Assembly: GCA_016124905.1 (NCBI GenBank)
Contig: WGMV01000025.1
Location: forward strand, 44,773-108,772
DNA: 64,000 bases
Source: a bacterium
GTDB lineage: Bacteria > Pseudomonadota > Alphaproteobacteria > Rickettsiales > RI-342
Reading direction: 5' to 3'
The position numbers were made by a program, and so were the translations under genes. Under the pieces are notes generated by a model. It saw nothing but the letters and a program-made list of their open reading frames with translations. It did no database searches and was not told the origin of the DNA. Of the stretch, positions 19,789-28,837 are shown in pieces; positions within the stretch are counted from its first letter, which is position 1, and every line of letters starts with the position of its first letter.

Positions 19789-22061
19789 GCTTTGTCCTTT
19801 TCATTGACGCTTGCCTCAGGCTTTGCACCATACCCCATCAATCCGCCCCCCGACACCCCGCCGGAACGCAAACTGGGGAATGATTGTTTCAGCGCCTTGC
19901 CTCTACCAGAAAGGCTCGGGTTCGTCATGAAATATTCATGCGCCGAGAAAGGATGGTCGCCCGGTTGCAGGCGCGCATAATGCCCGTCGCCGTCCATTTC
20001 CCAGCTTTGCAGATTATCTAGCATGTTGGCCGCCATGATCTGGTCCAGCACCTGCTCATGCACGGTGGCGTTTTCGATCTCCACCATGAATTCCACCCGG
20101 CGGCTTAAATTACGGTTCATCCAGTCCGCGCTGGAAATAAATACCCGCGCCTTGTTCGACGGCATCGCATGCCCGTTGCCGAAGCAATAGATACGCGAAT
20201 GCTCAAGAAACCGCCCAACAATGGATTTGATGCGGATATTCTCCGACAGCCCCTTGATACCCGGACGAAGGCAGCACACACCGCGCACCACCAGGTCAAT
20301 CTTCACGCCTTCGGTCGAGGCGCGGTACAGCGCGTCCATCATCTGCGAATCCACCAGCGCATTCATCTTTGCCCAGATGGAAGCCGGCCGCCCCGCGCGC
20401 GCATGGGCAATCTCATTATCGATCAGCGCCATGAAGGTCTCGCGCATATTATGCGGCGCCATGATGAGCTTGGAAAACCCGACCGGCGGCGCATAACCCG
20501 TGAGATAGTTGAACAGCACCGCCGCATCCCGGCACAGCTCCGGGTCGCAGGTGAAAAAGGAAAGGTCCGTATAAATTTTCGCCGTCACCGGGTGATAGTT
20601 GCCTGTGCCGAAATGCACGTAGCTCTTCAGGCTCGTCTCGCCGTTTTCCTTGTGAATGCGTTTGGTCACGAGCGAGATCTTCGCATGCGTCTTCATGTTC
20701 ACGATACCATAGACCACCTGCGCGCCGGCATGCTCCAGGTCACGCGCCCAGCGGATGTTAGCCTCTTCGTCGAACCGGGCGGACAATTCCACTACCGCCG
20801 TCACCGCCTTACCGGATTCCGCCGCCTCCACCAGCGCCTTGACGATGGAGGAATTATTGCTGGTGCGATAGAGCGTCTGCTTGATGGAGATCACATCCTC
20901 ATCCTGCGCAGCCTGCCGTAGAAACTGCACCACCACATCGAAACTCTCGTAAGGGTGATGAATCACAATGTCTTTCGCCGCAATCGCCGCCAGGCAGTCC
21001 CCGTTGAAATCGCTGATACGCTCTGGGTAGCGTGGCGTGTAGGGCAGAAACTTCAGGTCCGGCCGGTCGATGTCGCACAGCTCGCTCAAGGCAGCCAGGC
21101 CGAGCATGCCTTCCACCTCGATGATATATTCCGGCGGCACCTCAAGTTTCTCCGCCACGAAACGCTGCAGAAACGGCGTCATGTGCCGCGCCACCTTCAG
21201 GCGTATCACCTCGCCGCGCTTGCGGTCCTTCACCGCCTTTTCATAGGTGCGCACCAGGTCTTCAGCCTCGTCCGATACTTCAAGGTCGCTGTCGCGCAGC
21301 ACACGGAAGGTGCCTGAAGCCAGCACCTCATAACCGGGAAAAAGACTATCCAGAAAAATCTGGATCAGCGTTTCCGTCTGCACCAGCCGCACACTGGACG
21401 GGTGCGCCCCCTTGCCGTGACGGGCGGGTAATTTCACGAATCGCCCAAGCTTGTTCGGGAACGGCAGCACGGCAATCATCCGTTTGCCCCGCTCCTGATG
21501 GCGCAGGTCGAAAATCGCGCTCATGGATCGGTTTGGAAGAAACGGAAACGGATGCGCCGGATCAATGGCAATGGGTGTGAGCGTGGCGAAGATATTGTTG
21601 AAGAAATAAGCCTTCAGCCAGGCCATATCGCTCTCGTTCAATGCACCTTCGTCGAAAGCGGCGGCATCCAGCACCTCGATACCCTGCCCGGCCAATTCGG
21701 CCCGCAACGTCAGCCAGCTTTCCTGCTGCCACTGCATCAGCTCGCCCGCACGCGCCAGAATTTTCGTCAGCTGCTGCGCGGGCGACATGCCGTCATGGCT
21801 GGGTTCGGGATTGTCCCATTTCAACTGGTCGTTCAGCCCCGCCACACGCACCATGAAAAACTCATCCATGTTGGAAGCGGAGATGGAAAGGAAACGCACC
21901 CGCTCCAGCAGCGGATGGCGCACATTATTGGCTTCCTCGATCACGCGGGCGTTGAAGGCCAGCCACGAAAGCTCGCGATTGAGGTAACGCCGCTCGGGCT
22001 TGCCGAAAAGCTTTTCGGCAATGGCGGGAATATTCGGCGGTGTTTTGCGCGAACGGGCCAT
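19785..22061 (-). CDS. ppk1: Polyphosphate kinase 1
   Basis: 758 residues, the usual PPK1 four-domain form (N, head, C1, C2). It begins with the typical YLNRELSWLAFNARVIEEA, and the C1 domain has HFGTGNYHPVTAKIYTDL while C2 has FLEHSRIYCFGNG with the predicted phospho-His region. It reversibly polymerises the gamma phosphate of ATP into polyphosphate. The C-terminus carries a short Gly/Ser-rich tail beyond the conserved domain. It is divergent from the SixA-like gene and the first gene of the ppk-ppx pair. Confidence 0.97.
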   Translation of the reverse strand: MARSRKTPPNIPAIAEKLFGKPERRYLNRELSWLAFNARVIEEANNVRHPLLERVRFLSISASNMDEFFMVRVAGLNDQLKWDNPEPSHDGMSPAQQLTKILARAGELMQWQQESWLTLRAELAGQGIEVLDAAAFDEGALNESDMAWLKAYFFNNIFATLTPIAIDPAHPFPFLPNRSMSAIFDLRHQERGKRMIAVLPFPNKLGRFVKLPARHGKGAHPSSVRLVQTETLIQIFLDSLFPGYEVLASGTFRVLRDSDLEVSDEAEDLVRTYEKAVKDRKRGEVIRLKVARHMTPFLQRFVAEKLEVPPEYIIEVEGMLGLAALSELCDIDRPDLKFLPYTPRYPERISDFNGDCLAAIAAKDIVIHHPYESFDVVVQFLRQAAQDEDVISIKQTLYRTSNNSSIVKALVEAAESGKAVTAVVELSARFDEEANIRWARDLEHAGAQVVYGIVNMKTHAKISLVTKRIHKENGETSLKSYVHFGTGNYHPVTAKIYTDLSFFTCDPELCRDAAVLFNYLTGYAPPVGFSKLIMAPHNMRETFMALIDNEIAHARAGRPASIWAKMNALVDSQMMDALYRASTEGVKIDLVVRGVCCLRPGIKGLSENIRIKSIVGRFLEHSRIYCFGNGHAMPSNKARVFISSADWMNRNLSRRVEFMVEIENATVHEQVLDQIMAANMLDNLQSWEMDGDGHYARLQPGDHPFSAHEYFMTNPSLSGRGKALKQSFPSLRSGGVSGGGLMGYGAKPEASVNEKDKA

Positions 22062-22129
22062 AATTTATTTACAGTAAGCAGAGATTCGACCATAAACAAT
22101 AGAGCATCCATGGTTAAAACCTGCTTATC

Positions 22130-22660
22130 ATGAAAAAACTCATCCTTTTCCGCCACACCAAGGCCGTGCCAGACGACGTGATGGCCGACGACCATGCCCG
22201 GCCCCTTTCCGCCCGCGGGCGCGAAGCCGCCGAACTGATGGGCGTGTTCATGGCTGAAAAAGGCATCATGGCCGCCAGGGCGCTTTGCTCCACCGCCCAG
22301 CGCACGCGTGAAACGCTGGAGCTGGCTTCCGGCGCATGGCAGGGCACTGTCATCGAGACCGAATACCTCAAGGATCTTTACCTCGCCCCTCCGTTGAAAA
22401 TTCTGGCCCTTATCCACAGCCAGCCGGACGATATGGGCAGCCTGATGGTGGTGGGCCATAATCCCGGCCTGCACATGCTGGCCGTGGAACTGGCCGCCAG
22501 CGGCCGCGACAACCTGCTGGCCAAGCTGACCGAACATTTCCCGACCGGCGCGCTGACGGAAATCACTTTCAACGTGGAAAGCTGGGGCGAATTGCTGCCC
22601 CGCACCGGGCACGTCACCCATTTCGCCACCCCGCGCCTCATCTCCCCCCAGGAAGAATAA
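22130..22660 (+). CDS. SixA-type histidine phosphatase
   Basis: 176 residues of the histidine phosphatase (phosphoglycerate mutase-like) superfamily. The catalytic RH motif is near the N-terminus (LILFRHTKAVPD), with the second Arg in STAQRTRETLEL and the second His in LMVVGHNPGLHML. SixA dephosphorylates histidine phosphotransfer proteins or the nitrogen PTS protein in E. coli; the substrate here is not known. It is divergent from ppk1 with 68 bp between starts. Confidence 0.88.
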   Translation: MKKLILFRHTKAVPDDVMADDHARPLSARGREAAELMGVFMAEKGIMAARALCSTAQRTRETLELASGAWQGTVIETEYLKDLYLAPPLKILALIHSQPDDMGSLMVVGHNPGLHMLAVELAASGRDNLLAKLTEHFPTGALTEITFNVESWGELLPRTGHVTHFATPRLISPQEE

Positions 22661-22778
22661 ACCGCCCGAGCGGCACCTCTCCGCATCAGGCGCATATTGC
22701 AGCGCAACAGGCGGAATTCCGCCATTTTTTAAAATATCCTTAAATCTTTTATGCTAAAAGGAACTTAGGGGTAATAAC

Positions 22779-23531
22779 ATGAAAACACGCCGTCTGGCCA
22801 TGTGGCTGCCCATAGGGATCAAAGGGCTCACATGGCAGAAAAAAGCCAAACGCATGGCCGGAAGCAAACCGGCATGGCGGAACACGGCCCATAATCTCTT
22901 CAGCAGACTTAGCCCCTTCCTTAACAATTTCTTCCGCTGGTGGGTCAGGCAATTCATCCTGCGCATCTACCGCCCCAAAGTTGAAGGGCTGGAAAACATC
23001 CCCAAACACGGCCCGCTTATTTTGATTGCAAACCATGTCTCCTTCCTCGACGGCCTTATCATCACCGCGCTGGTGCCGCGCAAGGTTCGCTTTGTCATCT
23101 ACAAGGGCATCTATGAACTGCCGCTGGTGAATTTCTTCATGCGCATCAACCGCGCCATCCCTATCTTCCCCAAGCGCGAACATGTGGAAAAAGCGCTCGA
23201 TGATATTTCCGAAGGCCTGAAAGGGGGCGACTGCATCTGCATCTTCCCCGAAGGGCAGATCACCTATACCGGCCATCTCGGCCGCTTCAAACCAGGCATC
23301 GAATTCATCTTTCAGCGCGATCCCGTTACGGTCGTTCCCATCGGCATTAATGGCCTCTGGGGTAGCGTCTTCAGCCGCAAATACATCCGCTCGGCACGCC
23401 GCTGGATACCCCGCCACTGGGGCATCCGCCCCAAGGTCGTCATCGGCTGGCAGATCGCCCCGGAAAAAGTGAACGTGGAAAAACTCCAGCGCATCACGCT
23501 CAAGCTGCTGGAACGGGCCGCGAAGCTTTAA
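22779..23531 (+). CDS. PlsC-type 1-acyl-glycerol-3-phosphate acyltransferase
   Basis: 250 residues with a single LPLAT domain. The acyltransferase motifs are ANHVSFLDGL (HX4D) and CIFPEGQIT (FPEG), with VVPIGI as the later block. The domain resembles the acyltransferase half of Aas and related inner-membrane enzymes rather than compact PlsC. It probably acylates a lysophospholipid or lysophosphatidate at the cytoplasmic membrane face. A ribosome site (GGAACTTAGGGG) precedes the ATG. The N-terminal 50 residues are basic and Trp-rich, likely membrane-associating. Confidence 0.88.
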   Translation: MKTRRLAMWLPIGIKGLTWQKKAKRMAGSKPAWRNTAHNLFSRLSPFLNNFFRWWVRQFILRIYRPKVEGLENIPKHGPLILIANHVSFLDGLIITALVPRKVRFVIYKGIYELPLVNFFMRINRAIPIFPKREHVEKALDDISEGLKGGDCICIFPEGQITYTGHLGRFKPGIEFIFQRDPVTVVPIGINGLWGSVFSRKYIRSARRWIPRHWGIRPKVVIGWQIAPEKVNVEKLQRITLKLLERAAKL

Positions 23532-23599
23532 CATTCCTAACCTTGCCTCCGGCAGGGACTACGCCGCAATAAGCGGCGAGGCGCGGTCGCACCTAGTCG

Positions 23600-24475
23600 C
23601 TACGCTCCAAGCTCTTCCGCGATCGTCTTGAGATATTGCCCGTAATCGCTCTTGTAATGCCCAGCAAAACCCAGCATCTGCGTGGGCGTGATATAGCCCA
23701 TCCGGCAGGCCACTTCCTCGATGCAGGCGATCTTGAAACCCTGCCGCTGCTCCAGCACCTGCACAAACTGGCTGGCCGCCAGCAGCGCATCCGGCGTGCC
23801 GGTATCCAGCCAGGCCGTGCCGCGCGGCAGCTTCACCACCCCCAATTGGCGGCGCTCCAGATAAAGCCGGTTGAGATCGGTAATCTCCAGCTCTCCGCGT
23901 GCGGAAGGCTTCAGACTCTTCGCCAGCTCGGCGGCCTGCCCGTCATAGGCATAAAGCCCCGTCACCGCCCAGGGTGAAAGATGCTGCTTGGGTTTTTCCA
24001 CCAGTTCCGCCGGTTTGCCCTGCATGTCAAACCGCACCACGCCGTAGCGCTCCGGGTCGCGCACATGGGTGGCGAACACCCGTGCCCCGCGCTTTAACCC
24101 CGCCGCTTCCTTCACCAGCCCCGCCAGCTGCGAGCCGTAAAACAGGTTATCTCCCAGAATCAGCATCACCGGCTCCCCGCCGATGAAATCCTCCCCCAGC
24201 ACCAGCGCCTGCGCAATCCCCTCCGGCTTCGGCTGCTCCAGATACGTTAGCTTGATGCCCAGATGCGCCCCATTCCCCAGCACATCGCGAATGATCGGCA
24301 CATCCCGCGGCGTGGAGATGATCAGCACCTCCCGAATCCCCGCCAGCATCAGCACCGACAGCGGATAATAAATCATCGGCTTGTCATAAATCGGCAGCAG
24401 CTGCTTGCACACCGCCGCCGTCATCGGCGCCAGCCGCGTGCCGGAACCACCGGCCAGAATAATGCCCTTCATCAT
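23600..24475 (-). CDS. rfbA: Glucose-1-phosphate thymidylyltransferase
   Basis: 291 residues, the standard RfbA/RmlA length. The nucleotidyltransferase signature GIILAGGSGTRLAPMT, the KQLLPIYDKPMIYYPLSVLM block and ILGDNLFYG are all present. It makes dTDP-glucose, the first step of dTDP-L-rhamnose and related sugars. Either of two adjacent ATG codons (24475, 24472) could be used; GGGAG is better spaced for the second. It follows rfbB on the same strand after a 169-bp hairpin-rich gap; rfbC and rfbD are not in the window. Confidence 0.96.
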   Translation of the reverse strand: MMKGIILAGGSGTRLAPMTAAVCKQLLPIYDKPMIYYPLSVLMLAGIREVLIISTPRDVPIIRDVLGNGAHLGIKLTYLEQPKPEGIAQALVLGEDFIGGEPVMLILGDNLFYGSQLAGLVKEAAGLKRGARVFATHVRDPERYGVVRFDMQGKPAELVEKPKQHLSPWAVTGLYAYDGQAAELAKSLKPSARGELEITDLNRLYLERRQLGVVKLPRGTAWLDTGTPDALLAASQFVQVLEQRQGFKIACIEEVACRMGYITPTQMLGFAGHYKSDYGQYLKTIAEELGA

Positions 24476-24485
24476 GCGCTCCCTG

Positions 24486-24640
24486 TTGTGGGACGCGGGG
24501 GCTCCGCCCCCACACCCCCGCCAAGGGGCCAGCCCCTTGGATCCTGATTTTCTTTAGATACCCCCGCAAGCGGGGGTATCTAAAAAAATACGGGGTTCAG
24601 GGGACTGGCCCCCTGACAGGGCGCGGGACAGAGCCCCGCA
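24486..24640. repeat. GC-rich palindromic intergenic region
   Basis: Centred on a perfect 14-bp stem (TTTAGATACCCCCG at 24553-24566, loop CAAG, complement to 24584). It is flanked by roughly mirror-image GC-rich hairpins (GGGGGCTCCGCCCCC on the left, GGGACTGGCCCCCTG on the right). It separates rfbB from rfbA and may attenuate or process the transcript. There is no T tract for a classic terminator. Confidence 0.65.
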
Positions 24641-24644
24641 TTCC

Positions 24645-25634
24645 TCACCCAGCGAGCATATGCCGAATCGTATGCTTCAGGCCAGCGGTAAGGTTGGTGG
24701 TCGGCTTCCAGTTAAGGCTGTATTGCGCGTGGGTGGGGTCGATGGCGTAGCGCCGGTCGTGCCCAAGGCGGTCGGTGACGTGTTTGATGAGGCTGCTGTA
24801 GGGCTTGCCGGTTTTTTGCGGCTTGATGCCGTCCAGCAGGCTGCAGATATTGGTGGCAAGGTCGATATTGGTGGATTCCGTCTTGCCGCCGAAGCAGTAG
24901 CGCGTGCCGGGCACCCCGTCTTTCACGCATGCAAGCAGCCCGCGCGAATGATCATCCACATAGAGCCAGTCGCGCACCTGCTTGCCGTCGCCGTAAATGG
25001 GGATGGGCTTGCCCGCCAGCGCCGAGCGCACAATGGTGGGGATGAGCTTTTCCGCATGCTGGCGCGGGCCGTAATTGTTGGAACAATGGGTGATGATGGC
25101 GGGCAGCCCGTAGGTGCGGTGCCAGGCCATCACCAGATGGTCCGCTGCCGCTTTGGAGGCGGAATAGGGCGAGCTGGGCCGGTAGGGCGAGGTTTCGGAG
25201 AAACACTCTCCCTCGGCGGCATCGCCGAACACTTCATCGGTGGAAACCTGGATGAAGCGGAAACGCTCAAGCGCCTTGCCTTTGAGGTTAGCATGGAAGC
25301 AGCGCGCTGCTTCCAGCAAGGTGTAGGTGCCGCGTATGTTGGTCTCGATAAAGGGTTCGGCGGCATGGATGGAATTATCCACATGCGTTTCCGCCGCCAG
25401 GTTAAGGATGGCCTGCGGCTTATGCTCCGCCAGCAACCCTTCCACCAGCGACGCATCGTTGATATCCCCCTGCACGAAGGTGATGTCATTCAGCACTTCC
25501 GCCAGATTCTCCAGCGAACCCGCATAGGTCAGGCTGTCCAGCACCACGACGGTGTGCTTTTCCTTCAGCGCCAGCCGAACAAGGCTGGACCCGATGAACC
25601 CGGCACCGCCGGTGATGAGGAGGGTGGATGGCAT
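24645..25634 (-). CDS. rfbB: dTDP-glucose 4,6-dehydratase
   Basis: 329 residues, extended short-chain dehydrogenase. The NAD-binding motif is LLITGGAGFIGSSLVRLA, the DEVFGDAAEGECFSETSPY block contains the Asp-Glu pair of the dehydratase, and the catalytic YSASKAAADHLV (YxxxK) follows. It turns dTDP-glucose into the 4-keto-6-deoxy sugar, second step toward dTDP-rhamnose. It is upstream of rfbA on the minus strand. Confidence 0.96.
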   Translation of the reverse strand: MPSTLLITGGAGFIGSSLVRLALKEKHTVVVLDSLTYAGSLENLAEVLNDITFVQGDINDASLVEGLLAEHKPQAILNLAAETHVDNSIHAAEPFIETNIRGTYTLLEAARCFHANLKGKALERFRFIQVSTDEVFGDAAEGECFSETSPYRPSSPYSASKAAADHLVMAWHRTYGLPAIITHCSNNYGPRQHAEKLIPTIVRSALAGKPIPIYGDGKQVRDWLYVDDHSRGLLACVKDGVPGTRYCFGGKTESTNIDLATNICSLLDGIKPQKTGKPYSSLIKHVTDRLGHDRRYAIDPTHAQYSLNWKPTTNLTAGLKHTIRHMLAG

Positions 25635-25690
25635 GAATGCAAGCTAATGGCACGCCACAGGCTTTGCAACTGAATCATCCCACCGAAACC

Positions 25691-25717
25691 GTCATTCCAG
25701 CGAAAGCTGGAATCCAG
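25691..25717. repeat. Short palindromic repeat (ATTCCAGC-GAAA-GCTGGAAT)
   Basis: GTCATTCCAGCGAAAGCTGGAATCCAG matches the common proteobacterial pattern of a GAAA-loop palindrome; in many genomes such units are dispersed and serve as insertion landmarks. Only one copy is visible here. Confidence 0.7.
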
Positions 25718-25734
25718 TACCAGATCCACATAGC

Positions 25735-25759
25735 CGGATGGGGGTTGCACCCCCGTCCG
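25735..25759 (-). repeat. REP-like hairpin downstream of the RAYT gene
   Basis: On the minus strand a GTAG tetranucleotide, an 11-base linker and then a hairpin with arms CGGACGGGGGT and ACCCCCATCCG. It shares an ATGAAYATSCRGACGGGG core with the hairpin on the other side of the transposase gene, in inverted orientation. Confidence 0.75.
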
Positions 25760-25770
25760 CATATTCATGC

Positions 25771-26268
25771 CTACCACAAATGCTCCACACTCAGAGGCGA
25801 ATCGGGATTGGCGGATGACCAATACCAATATTCCGGCAAGGTGACATAGCGTTTCCTAACCGGATTCTGAATAACATATTCCAGTTTCTGCCGGTAAAAC
25901 GTCTCCGTTTCAATCAGCCTTGGCTGATTATCCTCCTTCCAGAAAAGAACCCGATCATCCCTCTTAAAAAGAGGCAGTAGATTGGGCTCTGTCTTCGCAA
26001 TATTTTCCAGCAGTTTTTTGGCCGTATGCCGCTTGAAATCACGTATGACACCGGCAACATCATCAGCCTGAATAATCAGATGCGCGTGATTGAGCATGAA
26101 AACATAGGCATGAAGCCGCAGCCCTTTATGTTCCTGACAATAACGTATGGAATCCGCCAGAATCTCCCAACGATGATGACGGTCGAATACATAATACCAG
26201 TTCCATACCGTCGGCGTGATGAAATACACACCGCTGTTATGATCGATACTCACGCGGTTCTTGGGCAT
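25771..26268 (-). mobile_element. REP-associated tyrosine transposase (RAYT, Y1_Tnp)
   Basis: 165 residues of the IS200-like single-strand transposase family. The HUH motif reads LNHAHLIIQ, and the catalytic tyrosine is most likely in FYRQKLEYVIQNPVRKRY. Small chromosomal RAYTs act on REP hairpins. Both flanks carry inverted hairpins sharing a core sequence, which fits a complete REP-RAYT unit. The gene is AT-richer than the neighbouring rfbB. It is full length, with no frameshift visible, so it may be active. Confidence 0.9.
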
Positions 26269-26291
26269 GATTCAACGCCAGTTATGAACAT

Positions 26292-26318
26292 CCAGACGGG
26301 GTTACAAACCCCGTCTGG
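26292..26318 (+). repeat. REP-like hairpin upstream of the RAYT gene
   Basis: CCAGACGGGG (26292-26301) pairs with CCCCGTCTGG (26309-26318) around TTACAAA. It is preceded by ATGAACAT, the same core as the hairpin on the far side of the transposase gene. Confidence 0.75.
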
Positions 26319-26334
26319 CAAAAGGCATAATACG

Positions 26335-26793
26335 TTATTTAATTCCTTGAAAATTTATGTAAGAGCACTCTCCAACCATAAGGCTATTTTTAGGGATGAG
26401 CCGTGTCTTAATACTAATAACAGCAAATTTATAAGCTCCATCTTTTTCTTTAAAAAATCTATATATCTCCGAGGTATTGCCGGGATAACTAATTAAAAAA
26501 ACCGCGTCTTCTGAAGATTGATTTAGCAAAATAATCCTACCTCCATCACCTTTTGTCGAACTCATTTGCTTAGTTGCATCGATATACAAAATATCATAAC
26601 CATTTTGCGTGCTTTTTAGCTCGAATAAACCTGACGAAATTTGATCTTCCGTCCAACCTTTGTCCTTTTCTTGAACAAGTCCTTGAAATTGATAATACGC
26701 ATGGCCTTTAGGTGACGAGCAACTAGCTAAAGACTGAGCAAAAGCAGCATTCATCATCAAGCTAAAAACTAATATAAGCACTAGCCTGAGCAT
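26335..26793 (-). CDS. AT-rich secreted protein of unknown function
   Basis: 152 residues from the ATG at 26793, which has a strong ribosome site (GGAGGGAG); the frame is open further upstream inside hmgA but without support. A signal peptide (MLRLVLILVFSLMMNAAFA) precedes the mature protein, which has Cys residues in LASCSSPKG and VGECSYINF that could form one disulphide. G+C is about 37% against about 60% nearby, suggesting acquisition. It starts one base after the hmgA stop, so it may ride on that transcript. No family recognised. Confidence 0.8.
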   Translation of the reverse strand: MLRLVLILVFSLMMNAAFAQSLASCSSPKGHAYYQFQGLVQEKDKGWTEDQISSGLFELKSTQNGYDILYIDATKQMSSTKGDGGRIILLNQSSEDAVFLISYPGNTSEIYRFFKEKDGAYKFAVISIKTRLIPKNSLMVGECSYINFQGIK

Positions 26794-26794
26794 A

Positions 26795-27928
26795 TTACTC
26801 CCTCCAGCTCCCCGCATACCCATCCCACTCCACCTCTGTCGCTTCCGGCGCCACTTCCACCGCATCGCGCGTGTCGATCATCACGGCCACTTCGTCGGTT
26901 TCCTTCTTCGCATGCGTCTGCCCTGCCCCGGCCTTGAAGGCCTTGGGGTGCGGGCCGTGGGCGAAGCCGCATGGGTGCAGCGTGATCATGCCGGGGTGGA
27001 TGTTGTCGCGGCTGAAGAACTCGCCCATGTGGTAGAAGATGATTTCGTCATAATCATTGTTGGAATGGAAGAAGGGAATTTTCAGCGCGCCGGGGTCCGT
27101 CTCCATCGGGCGCGGCACAAAGGTGCACACCACGAAGCGGCTGCACAAAAAGGTGGTATGCGCCGAGGGCGGCAGATGGTAGCGATGGCTCATCAGCGGG
27201 CGGATATCGCGCCAGTTGATGCGCACCGGCAGGTTGTCCCCCTTCCAGCCAATGGCATCCAGCGGGTTGAACGGATAGGTCAGCCGTGTGAGCAGGTTGC
27301 GCTTCTTGATCACCACCACCGTCTCGCGCTCATGCTTTTGCGCCTGGAAAGTATCATTCAGGCTTGGCACATCCATGATGGCGGGGTCGAAAATCGCATG
27401 CGGCCCCACGGCCCCTTTCACCGGCAGGCGATAGCCGTCATTGGTGGCCTCCATCAGCAGAAAGCTGGCTTCGCCCGTGCATTCCACCCGCCACATCAAC
27501 CCGCGCGGCAGCAGGATGTAATCCCCCTCGCGAAAGCGCATATGCCCGAAATCGCAGTAAAAATCCCCCTCCCCGCGATGCACGAACAGCAGGTCGTCCC
27601 CATCGCCATTGCTCACCAGATGGTCCATCTTCCCGCTGGTGGACCAGAAACGGAAACGCAGCGCGCTGTTACCCAGAATCGGCACCGCGTCCCACGGGCT
27701 GGAGGTCGGTTTGCCATGCCTGGTGTAATCAAACGCGCGCGGCTTTAACGGCCCGTCAAACCCTACCCAGCCGGTCGGCTTATGCGTATGGTAGAGATGG
27801 CTGGTCGGGCCGAAGAACCCTTCCCGCCCGAATTCCCGCTCATAGGTCCCCTCCGGCAGGTCGCAATGCGCCTGGCGCGAGGTGATGCCATCCTGTTTCT
27901 GAAAACGAACCCATTCCTTCATGGCCAT
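26795..27928 (-). CDS. hmgA: Homogentisate 1,2-dioxygenase family protein
   Basis: 377 residues of the cupin-fold homogentisate dioxygenase family, shorter than the 430-445 residue eukaryotic/pseudomonad form but similar to compact alphaproteobacterial versions. The cupin blocks include DGDDLLFVHRGEGDFYCDFG and, near the C-terminus, FYHMGEFFSRDNIHPGMITL and AHGPHPKA with the likely Fe ligands His, Glu and His. It opens the ring of homogentisate in tyrosine breakdown. hppD, the preceding pathway step, is 1.6 kb away on the same strand, which supports the assignment. Confidence 0.87.
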   Translation of the reverse strand: MAMKEWVRFQKQDGITSRQAHCDLPEGTYEREFGREGFFGPTSHLYHTHKPTGWVGFDGPLKPRAFDYTRHGKPTSSPWDAVPILGNSALRFRFWSTSGKMDHLVSNGDGDDLLFVHRGEGDFYCDFGHMRFREGDYILLPRGLMWRVECTGEASFLLMEATNDGYRLPVKGAVGPHAIFDPAIMDVPSLNDTFQAQKHERETVVVIKKRNLLTRLTYPFNPLDAIGWKGDNLPVRINWRDIRPLMSHRYHLPPSAHTTFLCSRFVVCTFVPRPMETDPGALKIPFFHSNNDYDEIIFYHMGEFFSRDNIHPGMITLHPCGFAHGPHPKAFKAGAGQTHAKKETDEVAVMIDTRDAVEVAPEATEVEWDGYAGSWRE

Positions 27929-28002
27929 CTCCGTGCCTTAAATACCTTATACTGTCATATTCCTTTGCTAGGCTGGCTTCAACCTTTGCGACGGAAAAGC
28001 GC

Positions 28003-28821
28003 ATGCACAGCATGGCCAATGAGAGACTGATCACGCTGGAGCACCGGCCCGCCTGCATACCGGCGCTGGAATTTCTGGCCGGGCAGGACAGTGCCATCCG
28101 CAATGCTGAACGGGTGGAATGGAGCTTTCGTGAAGCCAAATACGGCGGCCATCACGACAAGATCACCTTTGACCTTATGGAATGCGTGGGTGTGGCAGCC
28201 GTGCTTTACGACTCGCCCGAGCATCTCGGCCAGTCGGCACATGTGGTGGATACGGCCCTTATTCACCTTTACCCCGATGAAGCCGAAGGCGTGCATGATT
28301 TTTTACATACGCTGAAAACGGGCCATTCATTTGAGGGAGTATGTCGGCTGGAACAACCGTTCGACCCCAAATGCACCTTGCTTTTCATTGCCGGTGCACG
28401 GCACCGCACCGTGGACAACCAGGGCCTGGATATGGTGCATTTCATTAAAACCGTCAGCAAAAATAGCAAATACGGCTACATCGTAGCCGATGAATGCCTG
28501 GGTGGAAAATCGACCGCCCACAAATCATTGCTGGTTCTGGGCGGCCGTGTTTATTGCGCCTATACTTCCTTCGGCGATCTGCTGAGCATGGATCCAGCCA
28601 GCGGCGAAAGCACCATCAACATTTACGCCAAGGATCTCAGCATCGTGGAGCTCACCCTTGAGCGGGAGAATGCCCATGTGCTCCGCCCCGGATGCTTCCA
28701 TTATTCAGGCCAGAAACTGCAGACGCGTGGTATGCAGGATTTGGATAGGCAGGACCTCGCCCTTAAAGAAGCCGCCGTCAGCTGCCATGCGGCACGCATG
28801 ACAACTGAAATGACGGCCTGA
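28003..28821 (+). CDS. Putative divergent CheD-like protein, paralogue 1
   Basis: 272 residues, no family assigned by me with certainty. The central part follows the CheD glutamine-deamidase pattern: Thr55-x5-Cys61 (KITFDLMECVGVAAVLYD), His80 in LGQSAHVV, a LLFIAGARHRTV block where CheD has its GGA motif, and YIVADECLGGKSTAHKSLLV then GRVYCAY where CheD has DxGGxxGRxVxF and GxVxV. In CheD a Thr-Cys-His triad deamidates glutamines on chemoreceptors. A C-terminal extension of about 70 residues is extra. A tandem paralogue follows 16 bp downstream. Confidence refers to the gene; the fold is inference. Confidence 0.8.
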   Translation: MHSMANERLITLEHRPACIPALEFLAGQDSAIRNAERVEWSFREAKYGGHHDKITFDLMECVGVAAVLYDSPEHLGQSAHVVDTALIHLYPDEAEGVHDFLHTLKTGHSFEGVCRLEQPFDPKCTLLFIAGARHRTVDNQGLDMVHFIKTVSKNSKYGYIVADECLGGKSTAHKSLLVLGGRVYCAYTSFGDLLSMDPASGESTINIYAKDLSIVELTLERENAHVLRPGCFHYSGQKLQTRGMQDLDRQDLALKEAAVSCHAARMTTEMTA

Positions 28822-28837
28822 AGCACAGGGAACGCCC

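Noticed and set aside
24553..24584. Intrinsic terminator between rfbB and rfbA
   Set aside because: The stem is strong, but no T tract follows on either strand, so I list it as a palindromic region only.
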